Source: Tritonibacter litoralis (GTDB lineage: Bacteria > Pseudomonadota > Alphaproteobacteria > Rhodobacterales > Rhodobacteraceae). Taken from it: a DNA stretch of 64,000 bases. Shown in pieces: positions 43,541 to 50,436 of this stretch. The notes under the pieces are model-generated. The model saw only the letters and a program-made list of their open reading frames with translations. It ran no database searches and was not told where the DNA came from. The first letter of the stretch is position 1; each line of letters starts with the position of its first letter. The stretch is taken from the NCBI RefSeq assembly GCF_009496005.1, contig NZ_WIBF01000004.1, positions 124,001-188,000 on the forward strand. The letters run 5' to 3'. A program made the translations under genes and the position numbers.

Positions 43541-44581
43541 CTAGCGGCCTGCGGCGTTTTCCTGCCAACAGGGCAACAGATCGTCATCTTCTGGTTGAGC
43601 GTGGTATATCCCCCGCGCAATGGCGCGGCTCAGGCACAATGCAGCGGCATGGCAGAGGTCAGGCAAGATCGCCTCCCCATCGCTTGAGTCGTTTGTATTG
43701 GTCGACACCGCAAAGACGAGATCCCCATCCATGGGCGTATGGGCCGGTACAACAGCGCGGCCAATACCGTCATGGGCCGCAATGGCCAGACGTTGGCTTT
43801 GCGCCTTGGTCAAATCAGCATCTGTGGCCACAATGGCGATGGTGGTATTGGCGCGCTCCCCCAGCGCTGCATCTGGTGACCCCATAATTTTACGCATCGC
43901 GCGCAGCTTGGCGCTGTCAAGATCGCGGCCCAAACCCGCCCGTGGGTCTGGCCCAAGCCCGCCAAATTCGTCCTCAATCTCAAAAGGGGCCGCCCAGAAA
44001 TGATGTGTGCCAGCGGTGGTCACCGACCCCATCGGATTGGCTGCAACCAGAGCCGCGACGGTGACGCCATTGTCCAGAACAAGCGACGCAGAGCCCAGCC
44101 CCCCTTTGAGCGATGCGGTTGTTGCACCGGTGCCCGCGCCGTGGCTGCCCAATGCAAACTCGGGTGCCGCAGCTGCCAATGCTGCGCGTCCCAGCTCCAA
44201 ATAGGGGTTGGTGGTCCAGGATTTGTCACCACCGTTGAGCAGATCAAACAGGATTGCACCGGGGACAATGGGGATGATCGCAGGGCCCAATGTGAACCCG
44301 CGCCCTTGGGCGCGCAGCCCCTCGGACACGCCTGAACAGGCATCCAACCCAAAGGCAGAGCCGCCGGACAAAACCAGCGCGTCGACTTTGGCCACAGATT
44401 TATCCGGCGCCAAAAGATCGGTTTCCCGCGTGCCGGGCGCACCCCCCATCACATGGACTGCGGCGGTAAACGGCTCTGCGCCGATCAACACCGTAGTGCC
44501 GGATTTCAGGGCCGGATTCTTGGCATTTCCGACCTGCAAGCCCGGCACATCGGTGATCAGATTTCGGGGACCTGGCTGCAT
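43541..44581 (-). CDS. P1-family peptidase (DmpA/BapA-like, S58)
   Basis: A 346-residue N-terminal nucleophile hydrolase of the P1 family; known members are beta-aminopeptidases and D-aminopeptidases that self-cleave into two chains. The cleavage block is ERANTTIAIVATDA, with Thr246 as the probable nucleophile after Asn245. LSGGSAFGLDACSGVSEGL and HGAGTGATTASLKGG are further conserved parts. No signal peptide. Start ATG 44581 has AAGGAG 7 bases upstream. arfB ends 24 bases upstream on the same strand, so the two may be co-transcribed. Natural substrate unknown. Confidence 0.9.
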   Translation of the reverse strand: MQPGPRNLITDVPGLQVGNAKNPALKSGTTVLIGAEPFTAAVHVMGGAPGTRETDLLAPDKSVAKVDALVLSGGSAFGLDACSGVSEGLRAQGRGFTLGPAIIPIVPGAILFDLLNGGDKSWTTNPYLELGRAALAAAAPEFALGSHGAGTGATTASLKGGLGSASLVLDNGVTVAALVAANPMGSVTTAGTHHFWAAPFEIEDEFGGLGPDPRAGLGRDLDSAKLRAMRKIMGSPDAALGERANTTIAIVATDADLTKAQSQRLAIAAHDGIGRAVVPAHTPMDGDLVFAVSTNTNDSSDGEAILPDLCHAAALCLSRAIARGIYHAQPEDDDLLPCWQENAAGR

Positions 44582-44605
44582 AGGGGGCTCCTTTTGGGGG
44601 AATGT

Positions 44606-45025
44606 TCAGTCGTCCTGCACCCGGCCACGCAGGGATTTGACCTCTCCACGCTGTTTTTTGGCAGAGAGACGACGTTGGACGGACCCGCGTGTGGGTTTGG
44701 TTGCAATCCTGCGCTTGGGCACTACGGTGGCCTGTTGGATCAGGGCAGCCAGACGTTCCCGCGCCAGATCCCGGTTGCGGGCCTGACTGCGGGTTTCGTC
44801 GCAAAACAGAATAATCGCCCCTTCTTTGGTCCAGCGACGCCCCGCCAGACGGCGCAGGCGTTTCTTGACCGCAGGTGTCAAAGAGGGGGAGCGTTCAGCC
44901 TCAAACCGCAGTTCGACGGCTGTGGACACTTTGTTCACATTCTGACCGCCAGGGCCAGAGGCGCGGATAAACTGTTCGGTCAGTTCCCAATCTTGCAAAG
45001 TGATGGTGTCAGAGATGCGCAGCAT
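44606..45025 (-). CDS. arfB: Alternative ribosome-rescue factor / peptidyl-tRNA hydrolase ArfB
   Basis: ArfB (YaeJ, ICT1-like) enters ribosomes stalled at mRNA ends and hydrolyses the peptidyl-tRNA. The 139-residue product has the GGQ motif (GPGGQNVNKVST, residues 24-28 for GPGGQ) and the long basic C-terminal tail (KPTRGSVQRRLSAKKQRG) that senses the empty mRNA channel. The start at 45025 has AGAAGGATC before it; the frame is open 35 codons upstream without homology. It is preceded on this strand by a terminator at 45131. Confidence 0.94.
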   Translation of the reverse strand: MLRISDTITLQDWELTEQFIRASGPGGQNVNKVSTAVELRFEAERSPSLTPAVKKRLRRLAGRRWTKEGAIILFCDETRSQARNRDLARERLAALIQQATVVPKRRIATKPTRGSVQRRLSAKKQRGEVKSLRGRVQDD

Positions 45026-45126
45026 GAACGAGATCCTTCTGACCGGTTTATGCCGCGATTTGACCGTCAGGTTAAGAGGGGACAGCGTCGGGGTCCGATT
45101 TTGAGACACAACAGCTGTTTGAAACA

Positions 45127-45165
45127 ACAAAAGGGCTGTTCGATTTTGCGCAACGAACAGCCCTT
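45127..45165 (-). terminator. Strong intrinsic terminator of the short transcript
   Basis: A perfect 12-bp stem AAGGGCTGTTCG/CGAACAGCCCTT (45131-45142, 45154-45165) with an 11-base loop; on the minus strand TTTTGTTGTTTC follows. It closes the unit containing the 18-codon ORF and separates it from arfB. Confidence 0.88.
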
Positions 45166-45233
45166 CTTGAGTATTCGGAGGTGCGCCGGTTAGGCGGTCA
45201 CCAATTCAGGGTTAAACTCAGCTAAGGGCTGCC

Positions 45234-45290
45234 CTAGCCTTGCGCCTCCCGAACTGTTCCGACACCGATCTCCAAGTTCTCAATAGACAC
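45234..45290 (-). CDS. Candidate 18-residue small protein or leader peptide
   Basis: A GTG codon at 45290 opens an 18-codon frame ending TAG, translating to MSIENLEIGVGTVREAQG. The ribosome-binding site AGAAAGGAGGTG lies 6 bases before it and is complementary over 12 bases to the CACCTCCTTTCT end usual for 16S rRNA. A TTGACA stands at 45354-45349 on this strand, with no clear -10, and a strong terminator lies 69 bases past the stop. The downstream segment GCACCTCC could pair with the ribosome-binding site (45177-45184 with 45295-45302). It might be a small protein, a leader or part of a regulatory RNA. I recognise no family. The rest of the 336-base gap holds nothing else I can see. Confidence 0.4.
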   Translation of the reverse strand: MSIENLEIGVGTVREAQG

Positions 45291-45361
45291 TAGAGCACCT
45301 CCTTTCTGAATGTTACGCGTAAGGGTAGCGTGCCACAGAATTGAGAGATGTCAAAACAAAA

Positions 45362-45991
45362 TCATGTGGTCTGTGCGCCAAACCGCCCCACGATGATGCG
45401 GAAGGGCACAAGGGCCAGCAGCGCAAGGGCGAGTTTTACGCACCAATCGGCAAAGGCAAGCGAGACCCAAAGCGGCACCACAGCGCCTGCGCCCATAAAG
45501 GGAACACCCTCCCAGGACCAGTTGATGGCAGCGTCCGCATCTGCCCCAAAGAAAGGGATCGCGGCTGAAAAGGCGATGGTGAAAAAGAGAGCCGTGTCCA
45601 GCGCCGAGCCCACAAGGGTCGAGATCAAAGGCGCGCGCCACCAACGGCCGGATTTGAAGCGATCAAAAATCGCCACATCACACATCTGCGCCACCAGGAA
45701 AGCGGTGCCAGAGGCAACGGCAATCCGCAAGGGCACCGCGGGGCCAAATTCCAGCATGATCTGGCTGCCGATCAACGAGCAGATGACGCCGGTGACAAAG
45801 CCTGCGAACACGACCTTGCGCGCGGCGGCCATGCCATAGATGCGGTTCATCACATCGGTGACCAGAAAGGCCAGCGGATAGGTGAACGCGCCCCAGGTGA
45901 GCCATTGGCCGAAGAGGAATTGAACAAGAATATTGGACGCCACAACAATGGCGGCCATGGCGGCAATGCCGGGCAGATGTATACGTGTCAT
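45362..45991 (-). CDS. Queuosine precursor transporter, YhhQ/VUT family
   Basis: A 209-residue inner-membrane protein with about six helices and the family blocks ASNILVQFLFGQWLTWGAFTYPL, FLVTDVMNRIYGMAAARKVVF, and the LVGSALDTALFFTIAF block in the C-terminal half. YhhQ imports preQ0 or preQ1 for tRNA queuosine synthesis. The start at 45991 (MTRIHLPG) is preferred over a TTG seven codons upstream. No queuosine genes are adjacent. The short-ORF unit begins right after its stop. Confidence 0.88.
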   Translation of the reverse strand: MTRIHLPGIAAMAAIVVASNILVQFLFGQWLTWGAFTYPLAFLVTDVMNRIYGMAAARKVVFAGFVTGVICSLIGSQIMLEFGPAVPLRIAVASGTAFLVAQMCDVAIFDRFKSGRWWRAPLISTLVGSALDTALFFTIAFSAAIPFFGADADAAINWSWEGVPFMGAGAVVPLWVSLAFADWCVKLALALLALVPFRIIVGRFGAQTT

Positions 45992-46089
45992 CAATAGGAT
46001 CCGTTTTAACAAGGTCGCGGAGACTTGGGCCGCCGTGTGCGGCCGAAGCCGTGCCTTTAGCGCCTGTTGGGGATAAAATCAACCGGTGC

Positions 46090-46164
46090 GCTCCCGCCCG
46101 TCGCTGGGTGTTTTGGCAAAACACCGCTCCCGTTGGGCCAGGCAGCGCGCCAGGGGCGCGCTGC
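46090..46164 (+). repeat. Structured dispersed element, copy B
   Basis: Same order as copy A at 38429: GCTCCCGCCCGTC, an AT-rich hairpin GTGTTTT-GGC-AAAACAC (46108-46124), TTGGGCCAGGCAG, and a 10-bp GC-rich hairpin GCAGCGCGCC-AGG-GGCGCGCTGC (46142-46164). The stems differ in sequence from copy A but stay fully paired. It sits between the 5' end of the YhhQ gene and the 3' end of the phytase-like gene. Confidence 0.8.
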
Positions 46165-46171
46165 GGTTGCG

Positions 46172-47083
46172 TCAGTTGGGCAGGTGGTATTCCACCAATT
46201 CACTGCGTTGAAAGGGCATGAAATTGTCGTCCGAGACCATAGTGGCGCGCAGCCCGCCGGTGGCGGTGCGCCAGACGGAGAGCCCTTCGAGGTTGTCATG
46301 GGCGGCGAGGCCGGTGCGCAGCAGCTCGGTTTCATTGGTCAGCCCCTCTTCTGAGAGATCCCAACGCCGCAAGCGGCTGCGAAACCCGATCCAGACGAAT
46401 TTACGTTCCAAGAGGTAGAACCGCCCGTCGGGGCCAATATCAAGACCGACGGGCAGGTAGCCATCGTATTTTGAGATGGAAAACGGCTGTTCCCACCGCG
46501 CCCCATCCCAGCGCCAGACCGGGAATTGGTCGCCGGGGCTGTTTTCGGGCACGGTATAAAGCTGCCCATGGCTGTCGATCCCCAGCGCTTCGAGGGCCTT
46601 GTTGTCTTCGTAGACACGAAACGCCTTGGGGCGGGGCAGATCCTGTGCGGCGGAGCGGTGGCTGTTGTAGCGGCTCACACGTGCCTGGCCTTCAAAAGAG
46701 ACAAACAATGCCCCATCCGGTGCAAGCGCGAGCCCTTCGCTGTCCACAGAGTCGCGCCCGCTGGTCATGGTTTGCCCCTTGCGGTTGCGCAGTTGGTTGT
46801 GGCTGTGCACCAAAAGGCCGGAAATCCTGTCAGCTTGCCGCTCAATCACCCCTTCCAGCAGGTGAGAGCGATCGGTGAGCAGGACCACCTTTTGACCATC
46901 GGCCGCCACCGATATCGCGGAAAAGCCGCCAAACCATTGCGGTTTGGCGCGCAGCTCAAGACTGCTGAGGAACCGTGCCGGGCCGGGATCCACCTCGTTG
47001 CGGCCCGCGGCATAGCCGGCCACTGCCAGGCTGGCGCCTAACAGGAGGGGAACAATTACCTTGATTGCAAAACGGCGGCGCAT
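46172..47083 (-). CDS. Esterase-like activity of phytase family protein
   Basis: A 303-residue exported protein with a signal peptide (RRRFAIKVIVPLLLGASLAV, cleaving near AGYAAG) and a beta-propeller of the phytase-like (esterase-like activity of phytase) family: WFGGFSAISVAADGQKVVLL, DSEGLALAPDGALFVSFEG, GLDIGPDGRFYLLERKF and AHDNLEGLSVWR. True activity is unknown for most members. Its start overlaps the 3' end of mepA by 28 bases, so it is the third gene of an MFS-mepA-phytase-like unit. Confidence 0.82.
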   Translation of the reverse strand: MRRRFAIKVIVPLLLGASLAVAGYAAGRNEVDPGPARFLSSLELRAKPQWFGGFSAISVAADGQKVVLLTDRSHLLEGVIERQADRISGLLVHSHNQLRNRKGQTMTSGRDSVDSEGLALAPDGALFVSFEGQARVSRYNSHRSAAQDLPRPKAFRVYEDNKALEALGIDSHGQLYTVPENSPGDQFPVWRWDGARWEQPFSISKYDGYLPVGLDIGPDGRFYLLERKFVWIGFRSRLRRWDLSEEGLTNETELLRTGLAAHDNLEGLSVWRTATGGLRATMVSDDNFMPFQRSELVEYHLPN

Positions 47084-47925
47084 TGTTGAGGAAGATCCGA
47101 AAGAGTGAAATCGCGTCTGGGTTTAGGCTTTGGCGCTTTGGGGTCGACTGGTTTTGGCGCAGGAGGGTTTAAAATGTCCCTAACCCAGCGTTCTGCATCC
47201 GCGCAGCCGTCGCCTTTTGGCGGCGCAGCCTGATCCACGCAGCCTTTTGCGCCACGTGGGCAGTTCAGCCGGACATGAAAATGATAGTGGTGCCCCCACC
47301 AGGGACGGATTTTACGCAGCCAGCGGCGATCTCCTTTGGCCTCCTTGCACATTTGCACTTTGGCCCCGGGAAAGACAAAGATCCGCGCCACACGTTTGTC
47401 CTTGGCGGCAGCGCGCAGGATGGCATGGTGCTGGGGGCTCCAGTTGCTGTTGACATAAGCGCCCCCCGCGCGACGCAATGAGATCGAAGAGATGTTTTCC
47501 CGCGCGTTGCGGGACAGACGCAGTTGATCCGCCGGGCGCATCCAGATGTCGATATCCAGACCAATCTGGTGACTGCGGTGCCCGGACAGCATCGGCCCAC
47601 CTCGCGGTTGGCTGATATCCCCGATATAAAGCCCGTTCCAGCCGGGCTGTTTGGCCGCAAACCGGCTGAGATCCTGGACAAAATCAATTGCTGAGGGATG
47701 ACCCCAGTTCCGGTTGCGCGACAAACGCATCGCTTGCCATGTCGGCCCGGTTTCCGGCAGTTCCACGGCACCGGCCACGCAGCCCTTGGCATAAGAGCCA
47801 AATGGAGCCGGGCGTTGGGCCGAGCCTTCCGCCTTGGCTCCGAACAGCTGTTTCGCCGGCGGGGCCGCAGCGGCTGGAGTGATTAAACTGAGGACAATGA
47901 AAAACGTGGCACAAAACAGTCTCAA
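47056..47925 (-). CDS. mepA: Penicillin-insensitive murein endopeptidase
   Basis: MepA cuts D-Ala-mDAP crosslinks of peptidoglycan in the periplasm. The 289-residue product has a signal peptide (FFIVLSLITPAAA), then the LAS-metallopeptidase zinc motifs GHRSHQIGLDIDIW and WWGHHYHFHVRL, with Cys pairs that may form disulfides. I place the start at TTG 47925: AGGAG lies 7 bases upstream, the signal peptide begins right there, and the TTG overlaps the TGA stop of the MFS gene (TTGA). The longer open frame upstream of this is only a shadow of the MFS gene. Confidence 0.9.
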   Translation of the reverse strand: MRLFCATFFIVLSLITPAAAAPPAKQLFGAKAEGSAQRPAPFGSYAKGCVAGAVELPETGPTWQAMRLSRNRNWGHPSAIDFVQDLSRFAAKQPGWNGLYIGDISQPRGGPMLSGHRSHQIGLDIDIWMRPADQLRLSRNARENISSISLRRAGGAYVNSNWSPQHHAILRAAAKDKRVARIFVFPGAKVQMCKEAKGDRRWLRKIRPWWGHHYHFHVRLNCPRGAKGCVDQAAPPKGDGCADAERWVRDILNPPAPKPVDPKAPKPKPRRDFTLSDLPQQCAAVLQSR

Positions 47926-49286
47926 CCCTGATCTCCTTCTGCTCGGACCCACCCTAGCAGAAGAAGCCCAAGGACAAAGAGGACAATGAGCGGTGCCATT
48001 CCCAAACGCGCGCTTTCGCTTATGGTTGTGGCAATCCCAATCAACAGGGGCGCCAGAAACGCCGTTGCGCGCCCCGACAGCCCATAAAGGCCAAAGCTTT
48101 CGGCGGCGGCATGTGATGCCGTATGGCGCACCATCAAGGTGCGGCTGGCGGCCTGCAAAATACCGCCAAATCCGCCGATCAGAACACCACAGATGAAAAA
48201 CACTGCGTCCGGTACAGGCGAACCCGCCGCCAGCGGGATGCCAAAAAGCTGTTCGCGCGACATGCCAACCACGACGGCACAAACGGCCATCAGAACCAGG
48301 ATCGCAGTGACAATAACGGGTTTCGGACCAAATCTGCGGTCGGCAATCCCGCCCAGCCAGCTGAAGGCCGCGGCGGAAATGGCGGCGATTATGCCAAACA
48401 CCCCGATTTGGGTGATCTCCCACTCCAGCACCAGCCGCGCATAGACCCCGCCAAACGCATAAAGCCCGTTCAGCGCATCGCGATACAGCATCGAGCCGGC
48501 TAGGAAGGCAGCCAGGCTTTTGCGGTGGCGCAGGGCCTTGACCGATTGCACTACACGCCCAACGGCCTGACCAGGGCTCAGCCTGCGTCCGGACACCGCG
48601 GGATCGCGCACCCACAGCGCATAAGGCAGCATAAAGATCACAAACCAAAGCGCCACAATGGGTCCCACCGCACGGGTGCCTTCGCGCGCGGCGGCGTCCA
48701 GGCCAAAGATCGGGTCCAGCCCGATCAGCGTCTTGCCATTGGCCTGTTCCACGAACAGCAACAGCATGATGAACAGCGATAAAACCCCGCCCAAATAACC
48801 AAAGGCAAAGCCCGAGCCCGAGATCGCGCCAACCGCGTCTCGCTTGCCCAGCGATGGCAGCTGCGCGTTGACAAAAATCGCAGCAAATTCGGCACCAATG
48901 AAGCCCACGCCAAAGCTGATCAGCATCAGATAGAGGTTGCTGCCGCCCGGATCCATGAACCACAGACCCAAGGCCCCCAGGACATAAAGCGCGGAAAACC
49001 CACCGATCCACGGCAGCTTGCGCCCCGACCCGTCCGCCATGGCCCCAACAAAGGGCGCCAAAAGACCGATGGTCAGGCCTGTGAGGGTCAGACATCTGGA
49101 CCACAGGGTCTGCGCCTCGGCCTTGGCCGCCTCAGCACCAGCGCCCAGAGCCATAAAATGATCGGCGGCGACCGCTGCAAAAAACGGGCTGAACACAAAG
49201 GTCACCAGCAAAGTATGATAGGGCTGGCTGGCCCAATCAAAAAACCACCATCCCCAAATACGCTTGCGCGCTGAAACCTGCACCAT
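47922..49286 (-). CDS. MFS transporter, UMF1/Atg22-like
   Basis: A 454-residue inner-membrane protein with about twelve hydrophobic helices. It begins RIWGWWFFDWASQPYHTLL, a start pattern seen in UMF1-type (Atg22-related) transporters, and has the loop ADGSGRKLPWIGG after helix 2 and ADRRFGPKPVI in the second half. Atg22 exports amino acids in yeast; the substrate of bacterial members is not known. Its stop overlaps the mepA start, so a link with peptidoglycan turnover products is possible but unproven. Confidence 0.88.
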   Translation of the reverse strand: MVQVSARKRIWGWWFFDWASQPYHTLLVTFVFSPFFAAVAADHFMALGAGAEAAKAEAQTLWSRCLTLTGLTIGLLAPFVGAMADGSGRKLPWIGGFSALYVLGALGLWFMDPGGSNLYLMLISFGVGFIGAEFAAIFVNAQLPSLGKRDAVGAISGSGFAFGYLGGVLSLFIMLLLFVEQANGKTLIGLDPIFGLDAAAREGTRAVGPIVALWFVIFMLPYALWVRDPAVSGRRLSPGQAVGRVVQSVKALRHRKSLAAFLAGSMLYRDALNGLYAFGGVYARLVLEWEITQIGVFGIIAAISAAAFSWLGGIADRRFGPKPVIVTAILVLMAVCAVVVGMSREQLFGIPLAAGSPVPDAVFFICGVLIGGFGGILQAASRTLMVRHTASHAAAESFGLYGLSGRATAFLAPLLIGIATTISESARLGMAPLIVLFVLGLLLLGWVRAEGDQG

Positions 49287-49330
49287 GTCACTGCCTTCTG
49301 GTTAACCCAAGGGAACTTATGAAGGTGGCC

Positions 49331-49894
49331 CTATGGGCTGGCAACCCCGTCTTGTGCATCTTGGCGCTGCGGGGGCCAGGGACGCAGGTGATCTGCCGCA
49401 CACCAGGCCTTGACCCAATCGGGCAGCTCGGGTGCGGGCCCCGTGGCCCCCAATGCCGCCAATAATTTGGACGGCGCCACGATCCCATGGGCATCGGTCA
49501 CAGCCGTGCGCAACAGCGCGTGATTGGCGCAGTCGCCATTGGCTTTCCACATGCTCTGTTCCAAATAGATGAATTTGTCATCCCAGCCCACACAGACCGA
49601 CCGCATCTCGATCCGCTCAAACAGGCGGATGCGTTTGCGAAACCGGACCGAGCTGCCGGCCACGGTGACGGACCAGCGTTTCTGTCGCAGAACCCGGATC
49701 AAACCAACCCGCCAAGACAGCATGGTGCGGCCCAGATCAAACAGGGTCATGGTGCGCCCGTTGTTCAGCTCCAGCCAGATATCCAGATCCCAGGGCCAGC
49801 AGATGTGAAAAGACCGGTGCTCCTCGAGCAGGTTCAGCTGGGGTTGGCGGGACGCGAGACAGAGATCCTTGACCATGCGCAGGACCGGGTACAT
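49331..49894 (-). CDS. Acyl-CoA thioesterase-like protein (hotdog fold)
   Basis: A 187-residue hotdog-fold protein. HICWPWDLDIWLELNNGRTM with the preceding block matches the 4HBT/THEM6-like family (W-x-D-D-x-N type arrangement with Asp and Asn), followed by FRKRIRLFERIEMRSVCVGW and FIYLEQSMW strands. It probably cleaves acyl-CoA or acyl-ACP thioesters; the chain is unknown. The start at 49894 (MYPVLRMVKDL) has AAGGAGTGTC before it. It precedes the MFS unit by 44 bases on the same strand and is divergent from yggT. Confidence 0.8.
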   Translation of the reverse strand: MYPVLRMVKDLCLASRQPQLNLLEEHRSFHICWPWDLDIWLELNNGRTMTLFDLGRTMLSWRVGLIRVLRQKRWSVTVAGSSVRFRKRIRLFERIEMRSVCVGWDDKFIYLEQSMWKANGDCANHALLRTAVTDAHGIVAPSKLLAALGATGPAPELPDWVKAWCAADHLRPWPPQRQDAQDGVASP

Positions 49895-50038
49895 ATGACA
49901 CTCCTTCATATGGGCCTTCAATGGGACTGTGCCTGTGATGCCATGGGTTTACCGCTCGTCAACCGCGACCTCGCGGAAGCCTTGCGTATTTGGATCGGGA
50001 TGCATACCTATTGAGCCGTTGCAACAAAGGGAAAAGAC

Positions 50039-50326
50039 ATGCAGTCGTTGTTTCAAATCTTGATGCTGATCCTAGATGTCGTCTGGTTCTTCATCATTGC
50101 CCATGTGATCATGAGCTGGTTGATCAACTTCCAGGTCTTGAACCTGCATCAGCAGTTTGTCGGCCAGATCTGGTATGGCCTTAACCGCATTCTTGAGCCG
50201 ATCTATGGTCCGGTGCGCCGTGTGCTGCCCAATATGTCGGGCATTGATATCGCGCCGCTGGTGGTGCTGATCGGCGTCTATGCGCTGCGGATTGTCCTGC
50301 AAAACAATATTGCGGCCTTCTATTAA
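50039..50326 (+). CDS. YggT family integral membrane protein
   Basis: A 95-residue protein with two hydrophobic helices (LFQILMLILDVVWFFIIAHV near the start and APLVVLIGVYALRIVLQ near the end) and the family's ILEPIYGPVRRVLPN loop. YggT proteins are linked to osmotic and cell division functions but lack a defined activity. It starts at ATG 50039 with a weak AAAGGGAAAAG ribosome-binding site and lies upstream of recQ by 110 bases. Confidence 0.9.
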   Translation: MQSLFQILMLILDVVWFFIIAHVIMSWLINFQVLNLHQQFVGQIWYGLNRILEPIYGPVRRVLPNMSGIDIAPLVVLIGVYALRIVLQNNIAAFY

Positions 50327-50436
50327 AGCGCTCCAATAAAACTTGTGGCAACGGCGCGGCGGCCTCTTGCCGCCCGATTCGCCTTGTGAGATTGTGGCTG
50401 CCACACGAGCAGCAGTCATAACAGCACGAGGCCCGC

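Noticed and set aside
45291-45307. Resemblance of CACCTCCTTTCT on the plus strand to the 3' end of 16S rRNA
   Set aside because: Only 12 bases match and the flanks do not; it is better explained as the complement of a strong ribosome-binding site on the minus strand.
47926-49104. Upstream two thirds of a 682-codon frame that ends in MepA
   Set aside because: It runs through the MFS gene in another frame and shows no family pattern; only the part from the TTG at 47925 is MepA.
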